A stretch of 64,000 nt of DNA from Paracidovorax avenae (GTDB taxonomy: Bacteria; Pseudomonadota; Gammaproteobacteria; Burkholderiales; Burkholderiaceae_C). The translations under genes were made by a program, and so were the position numbers. The stretch is from the NCBI RefSeq assembly GCF_040892545.1, contig NZ_CP156079.1:5119501-5183500 (forward strand). Direction: 5' to 3'. This document shows positions 53,051 through 61,712 of this stretch, one piece after another. Under the pieces are notes generated by a model. The model did not search any database. It saw nothing but the letters and a program-made list of their open reading frames with translations, and had not been told where the DNA came from. Numbering within the stretch: the first letter of the stretch is position 1; each line of letters begins with the position of its first letter.

Positions 53051-53671
53051 ATGGCGACGCGCCCCTCCCGTCCTGCCGCCCGTTCCGCACCCGCCTCCCC
53101 GTCCGTCCCGTCCAGCCCTTCGGAAGGCAACCCGCTGGCGGCGCCGGCCCAGCCCGGCGACCTGCTGCTGTACCGGCTGGTGAAGCTGGCGGCGGCCTCG
53201 GGCCGCCTGGTCACCCGCCTGTGCGAGCGCAGCCACGGCATCACGCGCCGCGAGTGGGGCGTGGTGATGTGGCTGGCGCAGGAGCCGGGGCTGCAGTCTT
53301 CGGTGCTGGCGGTGCGGCTGGAGCTGGACCGCGCGCGGGTGTCGCGGGCGATCGGCTCGCTGGAGGACAAGGGCCTGGTGCAGCGCAAGCCCCTGGCGGA
53401 CGGCCGGCCGGCAGGGCTGTACCTGACGGAGGCCGGCACGCGGCTGCATGCCGCCCTGTGGCCGGAGGTGCGGGCCATCAACCGGGATCTGGCGCTGAGC
53501 CTGGATGCGGAGCACCTGGACGCCCTGGACCGCAGCCTGGCGCAGCTGCAGGAGCGGGCCGCGCAGCTGGAGCGGCAGCCGGCGGGCGCGGCGCCGTTTC
53601 CGCCGCGCAGCGGGGGCGCGCGGACCGGAGGGCGGCGGGGTGCGGCCCCGGGTGGCGGGCCCGCGGCTTGA
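53051..53671 (+). CDS. MarR-family transcriptional regulator
   Basis: The 206-residue regulator has the MarR winged helix at about 45-150, with [21 protein letters not shown] sequence ([20 protein letters not shown]), [20 protein letters not shown] as the recognition helix and a wing at [18 protein letters not shown]. The N-terminal 35 and C-terminal 40 residues are low-complexity. It is divergent from the Bug-sulfatase operon and probably controls it in response to the imported ligand. Confidence 0.92.
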   Translation: MATRPSRPAARSAPASPSVPSSPSEGNPLAAPAQPGDLLLYRLVKLAAASGRLVTRLCERSHGITRREWGVVMWLAQEPGLQSSVLAVRLELDRARVSRAIGSLEDKGLVQRKPLADGRPAGLYLTEAGTRLHAALWPEVRAINRDLALSLDAEHLDALDRSLAQLQERAAQLERQPAGAAPFPPRSGGARTGGRRGAAPGGGPAA

Positions 53672-53735
53672 TCTGGGGCAAGGCCGGCCAGTCCATGGGC
53701 GCAGGGCGGCAGCGGGCCCTGCGACAATGCCCGCC

Positions 53736-54866
53736 ATGAGTTTCGCCCCGCTCCAGAACGACACCTTCCTGCGCGCCTGCCGTCGCCAGGCCACCGACTA
53801 CACGCCCCTGTGGCTGATGCGCCAGGCCGGCCGCTACCTGCCCGAATACAAGGCCACGCGCGCACGCGCGGGCAGTTTCATGGGGCTGGCCACCAACGTG
53901 GATTACGCGACCGAGGTCACGCTGCAGCCTCTGGAGCGGTTTCCGCTGGATGCGGCGATCCTGTTCTCCGACATCCTGACGGTGCCGGACGCGATGGGCC
54001 TGGGCCTGTCGTTCGCCGAGGGCGAGGGCCCGCGCTTCGCCCGCGTGGTGCGCGACGAGGCCGCGGTGGACCAGCTGGCCGTGCCCGACATGGAGAAGCT
54101 GCGCTATGTGTTCGACGCCGTGACCTCCATCCGCCGTGCGCTGGACGGCCGGGTGCCGCTGATCGGGTTTTCCGGCAGCCCCTGGACGCTGGCCTGCTAC
54201 ATGGTGGAAGGCAAGGGCAGCGACGACTACCGGCTGGTGAAGACGCTGATGTATTCCCGGCCGGACCTGATGCACCGCATCCTGGCGATCAATGCCGATG
54301 CCGTGGCGGCCTACCTGAACGCGCAGATCGACGCGGGCGCGCAGGCGGTGATGGTGTTCGACAGCTGGGGCGGCGTGCTGGCCGACGGTGCCTTCCAGGA
54401 GTTCAGCCTGGCCTACACCGCGCGCGTGCTGGCGCAGTTGAAGCGCACCGGCGTGGACGGCACCGACGTGCCGCGCATCGTGTTCACCAAGGGCGGCGCG
54501 CTGTGGCTGGAAGACATGAGGGGCCTGGATTGCGAAGTGCTGGGCCTGGACTGGACGGCCAACCTGGCCCGCGCCCGCGCGCTGGTGGGCGGCGCGGTGG
54601 GCGGCCCGGGCAAGGCGCTGCAGGGCAACATCGACCCGAACGTGCTGTTCGCGCCGCCGGAGGCGATCGCCGCCCAGGCGCGGGCCGTGCTGGACCGCTT
54701 CGGCGCCCCGCACACGGACCGTGGCACCACCGGCCCGACGCACATCTTCAACCTGGGCCACGGGATCAGCCAGCACACGCCGCCGGAACACGTCGCCGCC
54801 CTGGTGGAAGCGGTGCACGGCCACTCCCGGGCGATGCGCGCAGCGACGGGCACGCGACGCGCCTGA
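53736..54866 (+). CDS. hemE: Uroporphyrinogen decarboxylase
   Basis: This 376-residue cytosolic enzyme removes four carboxyl groups from uroporphyrinogen III in heme biosynthesis. The N-terminal signature [20 protein letters not shown] places the substrate-binding Arg29 and Arg33. [13 protein letters not shown] carries the essential Asp, and [19 protein letters not shown] is conserved. The length is typical (about 355-370). The ATG at 53736 aligns with family starts; an upstream ATG at 53727 would add three residues. A GC-rich hairpin without T-run follows at 54867-54888. Confidence 0.97.
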   Translation: MSFAPLQNDTFLRACRRQATDYTPLWLMRQAGRYLPEYKATRARAGSFMGLATNVDYATEVTLQPLERFPLDAAILFSDILTVPDAMGLGLSFAEGEGPRFARVVRDEAAVDQLAVPDMEKLRYVFDAVTSIRRALDGRVPLIGFSGSPWTLACYMVEGKGSDDYRLVKTLMYSRPDLMHRILAINADAVAAYLNAQIDAGAQAVMVFDSWGGVLADGAFQEFSLAYTARVLAQLKRTGVDGTDVPRIVFTKGGALWLEDMRGLDCEVLGLDWTANLARARALVGGAVGGPGKALQGNIDPNVLFAPPEAIAAQARAVLDRFGAPHTDRGTTGPTHIFNLGHGISQHTPPEHVAALVEAVHGHSRAMRAATGTRRA

Positions 54867-54898
54867 GGCGGGCAGCCGGGCACCCGCCGCACCTTGAC

Positions 54899-55106
54899 TT
54901 ATGCACATCGCCGGCACCACGGCGGTGCAGCCGAGCGGCTGGCGAGTGCACGGCGTGACGGCCCCGACGATTTCTTCGAACAGCGCCAAGTCATTGATTC
55001 ATATGGGAAGCAGGGCTGCTGCCGAATTTCCGGGCAGCGTGACGGAAGCCCGTGTTTTCAAGGGCCTGCGCGCGGTACACAGTGGATATCAACAAAGTTA
55101 TCCACA
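54899..55106 (+). repeat. DnaA-box module A
   Basis: The module runs from TTATGCACA through TTGATTCA (54994-55001) to ACAAAGTTATCCACA. Module B has the same three landmarks in the same order and orientation. The distance from TTGATTCA to the second box is 104 bp in both. The text between the landmarks is only partly similar. Confidence 0.5.
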
Positions 55107-55232
55107 GAAACTCTGGATTTCTCCAAAACCCCCGTCAAATCAAGCACTTGCCGGGTGAACCGAAGGCAGAACCGCACAGAAAGCCCCCTCCTACCACAAT
55201 CCAGGGGGCTGCGGAACTCTTGACAAGGCCAC

Positions 55233-55430
55233 TTATGCACACTCCGGCGCATGCGGCGGCGCAGCAATCCACAGGCCGGAGTCGAAGACGGGACTTGAAA
55301 CAGTTCGCCCAACAGCCTTGATTCACAAGGATTTTTTCGTCACCCTGGGAACTCCGGAACACCCTCGCGCGCGGCAGCTGTGCACCGCCTGCCCCCTGGA
55401 TGTCCCCGGATGCCCACAAAGTTATCCACA
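55233..55430 (+). repeat. DnaA-box module B
   Basis: The second copy has TTATGCACA at 55233, TTGATTCA at 55318-55325 and ACAAAGTTATCCACA ending at 55430. The first interval is 85 bp against 95 bp in module A, the second 104 bp in both. Both modules also share a GCGCGCGG stretch ahead of the last box. The arrangement suggests an old tandem duplication. Confidence 0.5.
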
Positions 55431-55515
55431 CCCCGCCGGAAAATCCCTCCGTGCACCCGGCGGCCGCTTGCGGCAGACTCGGGCGCCGCCCCGGCCCTCG
55501 CCCCCCGACCCTTCC

Positions 55516-57693
55516 GTGTCCCAGCCCCTCTCCCAGCCCACGTCCGCCGCATCGCCACCCGCCGTGACCACCGGCGGCACGATCGTCTCGGTTGCCGTCC
55601 AGACCCCCGCGCACAGCGCGGTGGGCGGTCCGCTGAGCTATGCGAGCGCACACCCGCTGGAGCCGGGCACGCTGGTGCGGGTGCCCCTGGGCACGCGCGA
55701 AGTGCTGGGCGTGGTGTGGGATGCGCCGGCCGACGCGCCGGAGCTGCCGCGCGGCGCCGCGGTGCGGCCGGTGGCGGGCGTGCTGGAGGGGCTGGCGCCG
55801 CTGGACGCGGCCTGGCGGCGGCTGGTGGCCTTCGCGGCGCGCTACTACCAGCGGGCGCTCGGCGAGGTAGCGCTTGCCGCCCTGCCGCCGCAGCTGCGCG
55901 ACCTCACGCCCGCGCAGCTCGCTCGGCGCCTGCGGCGTGCGCCGGCCGCCACGGCCGGGGAAGCCGCGCCGCCCTATGCGCCCGGGCCCCATGCCCTGAG
56001 CGCCGAGCAGCAGGCGGCCACGGACGCCATCGCCGCCCGGCCTGGCCCCTTCCTGCTCTACGGCAGCACGGGCAGCGGCAAGACCGAGGTGTACCTGCGC
56101 TGCGTGCAGCAGGCCCTGGCAGCCGACCCCGCCGCCCAGGTGCTGGTGATGGTGCCGGAGATCAACCTCACGCCGCAGCTGGAGGCGCGGTTCCTGGCGC
56201 GCTTCGCGCCGCTCTACGGGGCCGACAGCGTGGTCTCGCTGCACAGCGGCATGACCCACCCGCAGCGGCTGAAAAGCTGGCTGGCCGCGCACGCCGGCCA
56301 GGCGCGCATCGTGCTGGGCACGCGCATGGCGGTGTTCGCGAGCCTGCCGGGCCTGGCGCTCATCGTGGTGGACGAGGAGCACGACGCCAGCTACAAGCAG
56401 CAGGAGGGCGCGCGCTATTCCGCCCGCGACCTGGCCATCTGGCGCGGGCGCGAGCAGGGCGCCAAGGTGATCCTCGGCTCGGCCACGCCGTCGCTCGAGA
56501 GCTGGCACGCGAGCCGCCCGCCCGCAGACGGGGACCCGGGCGGGCGCTACCTGCGGCTGCACATGCCCAGCCGGATCGGCGCGGGCGCACTGCCGCGCGT
56601 GCGGCTGGTGGACATGGCGCAGCAGCCGCGCGGCGCCGTGTTTTCGCCGCCGCTCGTGGCCGCCATCACCGAGCGCGTGGAGCGCGGCGAGCAGTGCCTG
56701 GTGCTGCTCAACCGCCGCGGCTTCGCCCCGGTGCTGCACTGCACGGAATGCGGCTGGAAGAGCGACTGCCCGCACTGCAGCGCCCACCAGGTGTTCCACA
56801 AGATCGACCGCTCGCTGCGCTGCCACCACTGCGGGTTCGCGCAGCGCGTGCCCTATGCCTGCCCGGGTTGCGGCAACCCGGACATCGCTCCGATCGGTCG
56901 CGGCACCGAGCAACTGGAAGAGCAGCTGGCCGCCTTGCTGCGCAACGTGATCACGCCGGAACGCCGCGCCGCGCGCGTGGCCCGCATCGACGCCGACACC
57001 ACGAAAGCCAAGGGCGCGCTGGAAGAGCAGCTCGCCCAGGTGCATGCAGGCGAGGTGGACGTGCTGGTGGGCACGCAGATGGTCGCCAAGGGGCATGATT
57101 TCCGGCGCATCACGCTGGTGGCGGCAGTGCAGCCGGACGGCGCGCTGTTCTCCAGCGATTTCCGGGCGCCCGAGCGGCTGTTCGCTCTGCTCATGCAGGC
57201 GGCGGGCCGCGCCGGCCGGGACGCGGGCTACGTCGCCGCCCAGGGCGGCGCCTGCGAGATGTGGGTGCAGACCTACCACCCCGACCATGCCGTGTACGCG
57301 GCGCTGCGCCGGCACGACTACCCGGCCTTCGCCGCGCGGCAGCTCGCCGAGCGCGCCGAGGCCGCCATGCCGCCCTTCGCGTTCCAGGCGCTGGTGCGTG
57401 CCGACGCGCGCACGCAGGAGGTGGCGCAGGCCTTCCTGGCCGGATGCGCCGAGGCAGCCCGGCAGGCGGGCCTTCCGGGGCTGGAGCAGGTGACGGTGTT
57501 CCCGCCCGTGCCCCTGGCGATCCAGCGCGTGGCCAACGTGGAGCGCGCGCAGATGCTGCTGGAGAGCCCGAGCCGCGCAGCGCTGCAGCGCTTCCTGGCG
57601 GCCTGGCAGCCGCTGCTGCACGCCTGCCGCGCGGACCCGGCGCACCGGGGGCTGGTGCGCTGGCTGGTGGACGTGGATCCGCTGGCGATCTGA
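55516..57693 (+). CDS. priA: Primosomal replication protein N-prime (PriA helicase)
   Basis: PriA restarts stalled replication forks by loading the replicative helicase. From a GTG at 55516 it has 725 residues, the normal size; the frame is open further upstream but without homology. It shows the N-terminal 3-prime-end-binding domain, Walker A GSTGSGKT (183-190), DEEH at 286-289, the zinc-binding region CTECGWKSDCPHC onward from Cys409 with further CxxC pairs, and QAAGRAGRDAG near the C-terminal helicase motifs. All appear intact. DnaA-box-like sites precede it. Confidence 0.95.
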   Translation: MSQPLSQPTSAASPPAVTTGGTIVSVAVQTPAHSAVGGPLSYASAHPLEPGTLVRVPLGTREVLGVVWDAPADAPELPRGAAVRPVAGVLEGLAPLDAAWRRLVAFAARYYQRALGEVALAALPPQLRDLTPAQLARRLRRAPAATAGEAAPPYAPGPHALSAEQQAATDAIAARPGPFLLYGSTGSGKTEVYLRCVQQALAADPAAQVLVMVPEINLTPQLEARFLARFAPLYGADSVVSLHSGMTHPQRLKSWLAAHAGQARIVLGTRMAVFASLPGLALIVVDEEHDASYKQQEGARYSARDLAIWRGREQGAKVILGSATPSLESWHASRPPADGDPGGRYLRLHMPSRIGAGALPRVRLVDMAQQPRGAVFSPPLVAAITERVERGEQCLVLLNRRGFAPVLHCTECGWKSDCPHCSAHQVFHKIDRSLRCHHCGFAQRVPYACPGCGNPDIAPIGRGTEQLEEQLAALLRNVITPERRAARVARIDADTTKAKGALEEQLAQVHAGEVDVLVGTQMVAKGHDFRRITLVAAVQPDGALFSSDFRAPERLFALLMQAAGRAGRDAGYVAAQGGACEMWVQTYHPDHAVYAALRRHDYPAFAARQLAERAEAAMPPFAFQALVRADARTQEVAQAFLAGCAEAARQAGLPGLEQVTVFPPVPLAIQRVANVERAQMLLESPSRAALQRFLAAWQPLLHACRADPAHRGLVRWLVDVDPLAI

Positions 57694-57710
57694 GCGGGCC
57701 GGGCCCAGGG

Positions 57711-59948
57711 TCAGTCGGCGTGCGGCCGGGGCCCTTCACGCCAGGCGATGAGCGCCTCGCGCTGCTCCAGGTGGCGCACCACGCGCTCCAGGCGGGCCTG
57801 CACGTCCAGCAGCCGGGCGCGGTCCACGCCGTGCAGGTGCAGGATGTCGTCGCCGTGCGCGCTGGTCAGCTGGCGCAGGCTGTCCGCGGCCGATGCCACG
57901 GCGCCATGCGCGATGATGCCCTGCGGGCTCGCCCGCATCAGGTCCGCCAGGCTCGCCAGCGCCTGCGCCACGTGGTCGCGCACGGCGTCCCCCCCGGTTG
58001 CGGGCACCGGGGCGCGGCCCTCCTCGGCACGGCGCAGCGCGGCATCGGAGGACTCCGCGGTGGGCTGGCGTGCGGGCGGCACGAAGGAACGCATCGACGC
58101 GCTCAGCAGGGACCCTAGCACCGGGTCCAGCGCGCGCATCTCGCCACGGGCCTCGCGCCAGAGGCGCTCCTGCGTCTGGTCGCGCCGGCGGTCCAGGCGC
58201 GACGTCAGCTCGCCGCTGATGTCGCCCATCAGCGCCTTCCAGCCACTCCAGCCCAGTTCGCTGAAAAAGCTCTGCCCGGCCTGCTGCATCACCCCGCCCA
58301 GGGAATTGGGCGGCTCGTCGCCGTCGGGCACGCCATAGCGGCCCCGGACGATCGAGGCGAACTGCAGGCCGGCCGCGGAGGCCACCGCGCCGATCACCAC
58401 GTTGCCGCCCACGCTGCGCACGAAGAAGTCGCGCGCGGCATGGAACGCGCCGGCGCTCGTGCGGAAAGCCTCGCCCAGCAGCGGCACGGATTCCTGCGCC
58501 ACGTTCCAGGCAAAGCCGGGCAGGCGCCGGGCATCGCGCCATTGCAGCGGCGCCTGGGTATCGTCGGGCAGCGCCAGCCGGAAGAGGTTGACGCGCTGCG
58601 TGCCGCCCACCAGGTCGGACACCGCCACCTGCCCGGTGCGCGGCAGGGCCTTGGTCGTTTCCAGCAGCGCCTTGTTCACCGCCGACGCCGTGCCCGAAGC
58701 CACCGCGCCGAAGCCCAGGGCACGCAGGGGCGACGCCAGCGTCTCCTCGCTGCTCAGGCTGCGGCGCGTGGCGTTGGCGCTGGCCGTGAGCACCGGCTTG
58801 AGCAGCGCGGCCTCGGCCTTGCCGTCCATGAGCTTCTGGCGCGTCTCCACGAGCTTGCGGTGGTCGAACGCGGCGCCGCGCAGGGCATTGCGGGTGGGAC
58901 GGACCACATCTTCCGTGGTGGACGTGCGGCCCACCTCCGAATCCCGCGCGGGGCGCCAGAAACGCTTGGCGCCGCCGGCAGTCACTTCCAGCTGCACGGG
59001 CGCCGGGTCGGGAACCAGCACCTTCGGGTCCACCGCCTTGAAGCCCGGCATGTTCGCCACGCGCGAACGGCGGTCCATGGCCGGCACCACGATGGACTCG
59101 GTGAGGTAGTTCACCATGCCCGCCACCATGCCGCCGTACACGGCCGGCCAGATCTTGGAGGCGGTGTCCCCGTCCTCGTTGTCTCGCAGCGTCGAGATGG
59201 CGCCGCCCGACGGCGTGCGCGTGGCCGAGGTCATGAAGCCCTTGAGGCTTTCGTAGGCGATGGCCACGGAGGCACGCTGCCACCCCACGGGCGGCATGTG
59301 TTCGCGGAAGTGGTAGCCCCCGGTGGCGCCATAGGCCTTGTGGCGCTCCAGCAGGCGGTCCGCGGCCCACTGGACGTACTCCGCCTCCATCTGGGCCTGC
59401 AACTCCGCGCGGTCCTGCACGTCCTCGGCCAGCGGCATGGCGCCGAGGTGGGCCATGACCTGCATGCGCAGGCGGGCAACGGCCGCATCCGCTGCGTCGC
59501 CTTCGTCGCCGCTGGCCTCCTGGGCCGCGGCCTCGCGGTCCACGCCGCGCCGCTCCACCGTGTCGATGTCCAGGGACGACCTCGAGTTGCTGCGGGAGAA
59601 CTCCTCGACGTTCGGCCGCTCGCGCTGCGATCCCCGCAGGGTGGACAGGCCCGGTTCACCGGAGAAATCCACCGGATCCAGGTCCAGGCGCGCGGAATAG
59701 AAGCGCGAGCTGCCGCCGGGCTCCGACGGCAGGGTCGTCCGCCGATGGGAGGCCGAGCCGTCGAGGCCGGCCGCGCGGGCCTGTCTTGCGGCGCCGAGTA
59801 CCGCCAGCTCCCGGGGCGGCACCAGGCTGCGGGACGACGGCACGGTCTCCCGCCCCTGCGCGGGCGCCGAGGATTCCCCGGCATCCTGGAACCGGTCGGA
59901 CCGGCTTTGCGTGCCGCGCAGCAGCGCCTGCTCGGAACCGCGGATCAC
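57711..59948 (-). CDS. Candidate type III secretion effector
   Basis: Starting at a GTG that overlaps the stop of a chaperone-like gene (GTGA), this 745-residue protein has a polar Ser/Arg/Gln-rich N-terminus (VIRGSEQALLRGTQSRSDRF onward, about 1-120), typical of type III secretion signals. A large Ala-rich domain follows with hydrophobic patches such as VYGGMVAGMVNYLTES and GGNVVIGAVASAAGLQFASI that might contact membranes. I recognise no enzymatic family. Codon use equals the core genome. The chaperone pairing is the main support. Alternative: a cytoplasmic or T6SS-type protein. Confidence 0.6.
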   Translation of the reverse strand: MIRGSEQALLRGTQSRSDRFQDAGESSAPAQGRETVPSSRSLVPPRELAVLGAARQARAAGLDGSASHRRTTLPSEPGGSSRFYSARLDLDPVDFSGEPGLSTLRGSQRERPNVEEFSRSNSRSSLDIDTVERRGVDREAAAQEASGDEGDAADAAVARLRMQVMAHLGAMPLAEDVQDRAELQAQMEAEYVQWAADRLLERHKAYGATGGYHFREHMPPVGWQRASVAIAYESLKGFMTSATRTPSGGAISTLRDNEDGDTASKIWPAVYGGMVAGMVNYLTESIVVPAMDRRSRVANMPGFKAVDPKVLVPDPAPVQLEVTAGGAKRFWRPARDSEVGRTSTTEDVVRPTRNALRGAAFDHRKLVETRQKLMDGKAEAALLKPVLTASANATRRSLSSEETLASPLRALGFGAVASGTASAVNKALLETTKALPRTGQVAVSDLVGGTQRVNLFRLALPDDTQAPLQWRDARRLPGFAWNVAQESVPLLGEAFRTSAGAFHAARDFFVRSVGGNVVIGAVASAAGLQFASIVRGRYGVPDGDEPPNSLGGVMQQAGQSFFSELGWSGWKALMGDISGELTSRLDRRRDQTQERLWREARGEMRALDPVLGSLLSASMRSFVPPARQPTAESSDAALRRAEEGRAPVPATGGDAVRDHVAQALASLADLMRASPQGIIAHGAVASAADSLRQLTSAHGDDILHLHGVDRARLLDVQARLERVVRHLEQREALIAWREGPRPHAD

Positions 59949-60439
59949 GGCGCGGCCCCCTCGGCTGGCGCTGCGGCGGGCCCGGCTCCGGACGGTGCGG
60001 AGTCTCCGGGCGGCACCAGGGCATCCAGGGCGGCTCGCGCCAGCAGGTGGCCGCGGTCCATGTCGGCCGCCACGCGGGCGGCGTCGTGGCGCGCCTGCAG
60101 CGGCCGCAGGCCCAGAAGCCCCCCGTCTTCCATGAGGCCCAGCAGCCAGCCCTCGCCACCGAGCAGTTGCTCCTGCACGCCCAGCAGCCGCGGCACGTCC
60201 ATCCCGCCGAGTTCGGCAGCGGCCAGCGGCAGCAGGACTTCCGGATAGGCGGCCCAGCGGTCTTCGTCCCGGCGGACGTGGATGCGGCACAGCAGGCCCG
60301 AAGGCCCCACGAAAGGCTCGCCGGACTGCAACGACTCGAGGATGCCGGGCGGCATGCCCAGGTGGGTGCCTATCTGCGAAAGATACGTCCGTGTGGCCAC
60401 GGAGTCGGGCTGCGCCGGGGCAGCGGAAGGGGTGGTCAT
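59945..60439 (-). CDS. CesT-like type III secretion chaperone
   Basis: The 164-residue acidic protein has a class I chaperone layout: an N-terminal helix (TYLSQIGTHLGMPPGILESL), a beta strand with PSGLLCRIHVRRDEDRWAAY, a Leu-rich dimer helix (LLGVQEQLLGGEGWLLGLME), then GLLGLRPLQARHDAARVAAD and a long C-terminal helix. AGGAG at 60447-60451 gives good spacing. Such chaperones bind the effector encoded next to them, and the adjoining gene overlaps by 4 bases. No PIP-box promoter motif was found upstream. Confidence 0.65.
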   Translation of the reverse strand: MTTPSAAPAQPDSVATRTYLSQIGTHLGMPPGILESLQSGEPFVGPSGLLCRIHVRRDEDRWAAYPEVLLPLAAAELGGMDVPRLLGVQEQLLGGEGWLLGLMEDGGLLGLRPLQARHDAARVAADMDRGHLLARAALDALVPPGDSAPSGAGPAAAPAEGAAP

Positions 60440-60556
60440 GGTGGAGCTCCTGATTCACGAAGGCGCCGCACGGGGCGCCTGCAACGCAGCCAATGTCGTG
60501 AAATCACGTAACGTCCCGATGACCGGGCCGAAGCCGGCCACAGGAATGCGAAGCGG

Positions 60557-61522
60557 TCAGGTCCAGAGGGCGACCGCGGCCGAAAAGCTCAGGAAAGCCA
60601 GCACCGTGGAGACCAGGATCACCCGGGCGATGCGCCCCGTGTGCGCGCCGAAGCGCTCCGCCAGCAGCGAGACGTTGCTGGCGCTCGGCAGCGCCGCCGC
60701 GAGCACCAGCGCCGTATGCGCCGGGGCGGACAGCGGCGCGCCCGCGGCGATCGCCGCATGGCCCGCACCCCAGACGAGCAGCGGATGCACCACCAGCTTG
60801 GCCAGCGCTGCGCCCAGGCCGTCCCGGGGGCGCAGGACCTCGCCCGGATGCGTGGCCATGCCCGCTCGCGCGAGCACCGCGCCGATGGTGAACAGGGCTA
60901 CGGGCGCCGCGGCATCCGCCAGCAGGCCCACGGTGCGGTCCACGGGCCCCGGCAGGACCACCTGCAGCCCCGAGGCCAGCGCGCCCAGCGCGATCGACCA
61001 GGGCATGGGGTTGGACGCCATGCCCCGCAGGGCGCGCCCCAGCGCCACCCGCGCGCCCTCGGCGCCCGGCGCGCCCCCTCCGCCCAGGCGCGACAGGCCG
61101 ACGCAGACCGCCGTGGTCACCACCATGTCCAGCAGCATCGTGAGAATCACGGGCCCTGCGGCCGCCGGGCCGAGCAGCGCCACCAGCAGCGGCACGCCCA
61201 TGAAGCCGGTGTTGGGGAAGGCCGTCGCCAGGGCGCCGAAGGCCGCGTCGTTCCAGCCCAGCCGGCGGCGCGTGAGCGTGATGGCCGCGGCCACCAGCGC
61301 CAGGCCGCAGGCCAGGTACACGCCCGCGGCCGCCGGATCCAGCAGCTCGGCAATGGGCGTGCGCGCGCCGAAGCGGAACAGCATGCACGGCAGCGCGAAG
61401 AACAGGACGAAGGCATTCAGCCCGGGGATCGCCGCCAGCGGCAGCCGCCCGGCGCGCGTGGCCAGGTACCCGCACAGCACGAGCGCGAAGAAGGGAAAGG
61501 TGACGGCCAGCACGGAGAGCAC
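60557..61522 (-). CDS. AEC-family permease
   Basis: The 321-residue protein has ten hydrophobic segments. It begins LSVLAVTFPFFALVLCGYLA, with NAFVLFFALPCMLFRFGA and AFPNTGFMGVPLLVALLGP, the signature of the auxin-efflux-carrier family. Bacterial members move organic acids or amino acids. The start is taken as the GTG at 61522, which aligns with relatives; the frame continues upstream in non-homologous sequence. It is divergent from rep, with 190 bp between. Confidence 0.87.
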   Translation of the reverse strand: MLSVLAVTFPFFALVLCGYLATRAGRLPLAAIPGLNAFVLFFALPCMLFRFGARTPIAELLDPAAAGVYLACGLALVAAAITLTRRRLGWNDAAFGALATAFPNTGFMGVPLLVALLGPAAAGPVILTMLLDMVVTTAVCVGLSRLGGGGAPGAEGARVALGRALRGMASNPMPWSIALGALASGLQVVLPGPVDRTVGLLADAAAPVALFTIGAVLARAGMATHPGEVLRPRDGLGAALAKLVVHPLLVWGAGHAAIAAGAPLSAPAHTALVLAAALPSASNVSLLAERFGAHTGRIARVILVSTVLAFLSFSAAVALWT

Positions 61523-61712
61523 GCGGCATTCTCGCAGTGCGCGCGTCCTGTAGGACGCCGCCGCATCGGCCCGGCCCGCATTCCCCCCGCACACCCCGGC
61601 GGCGGACGGCCCCGTTATCATCTGCACCCGCCTGCCGGCCCGGCTGCCCATGCCCGGTCCGGCGGCAGCCCACGCCCCCGCTTCCAGCCCTCCTCCCGTT
61701 TCCGCTCGCCGC

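Larger units (their letters stand above)
54867..55515. other. hemE-priA intergenic region with four DnaA-box-like sites
   Basis: This 649-bp stretch contains no supported gene but holds TTATGCACA at 54899-54907 and 55233-55241, and TTATCCACA at 55098-55106 and 55422-55430. All are in the same orientation and match the DnaA-box pattern TTATNCACA. A hairpin GGCGGG/CCCGCC (54867-54888) closes hemE. The priA promoter must lie in the right part. It might titrate DnaA or make priA responsive to DnaA. No dnaA gene or AT-rich unwinding region is present, so it is not called an origin. Confidence 0.65.

Noticed and set aside
54867..55515. Chromosomal replication origin
   Set aside because: DnaA-box-like sites are present, but there is no dnaA/dnaN/rpmH neighbourhood and no clear AT-rich unwinding element.
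60440..60556. PIP-box (TTCGB-N15-TTCGB) upstream of the chaperone-effector pair
   Set aside because: TTCG elements are present but about 66 bases apart, not 15-16, so the motif is not supported.
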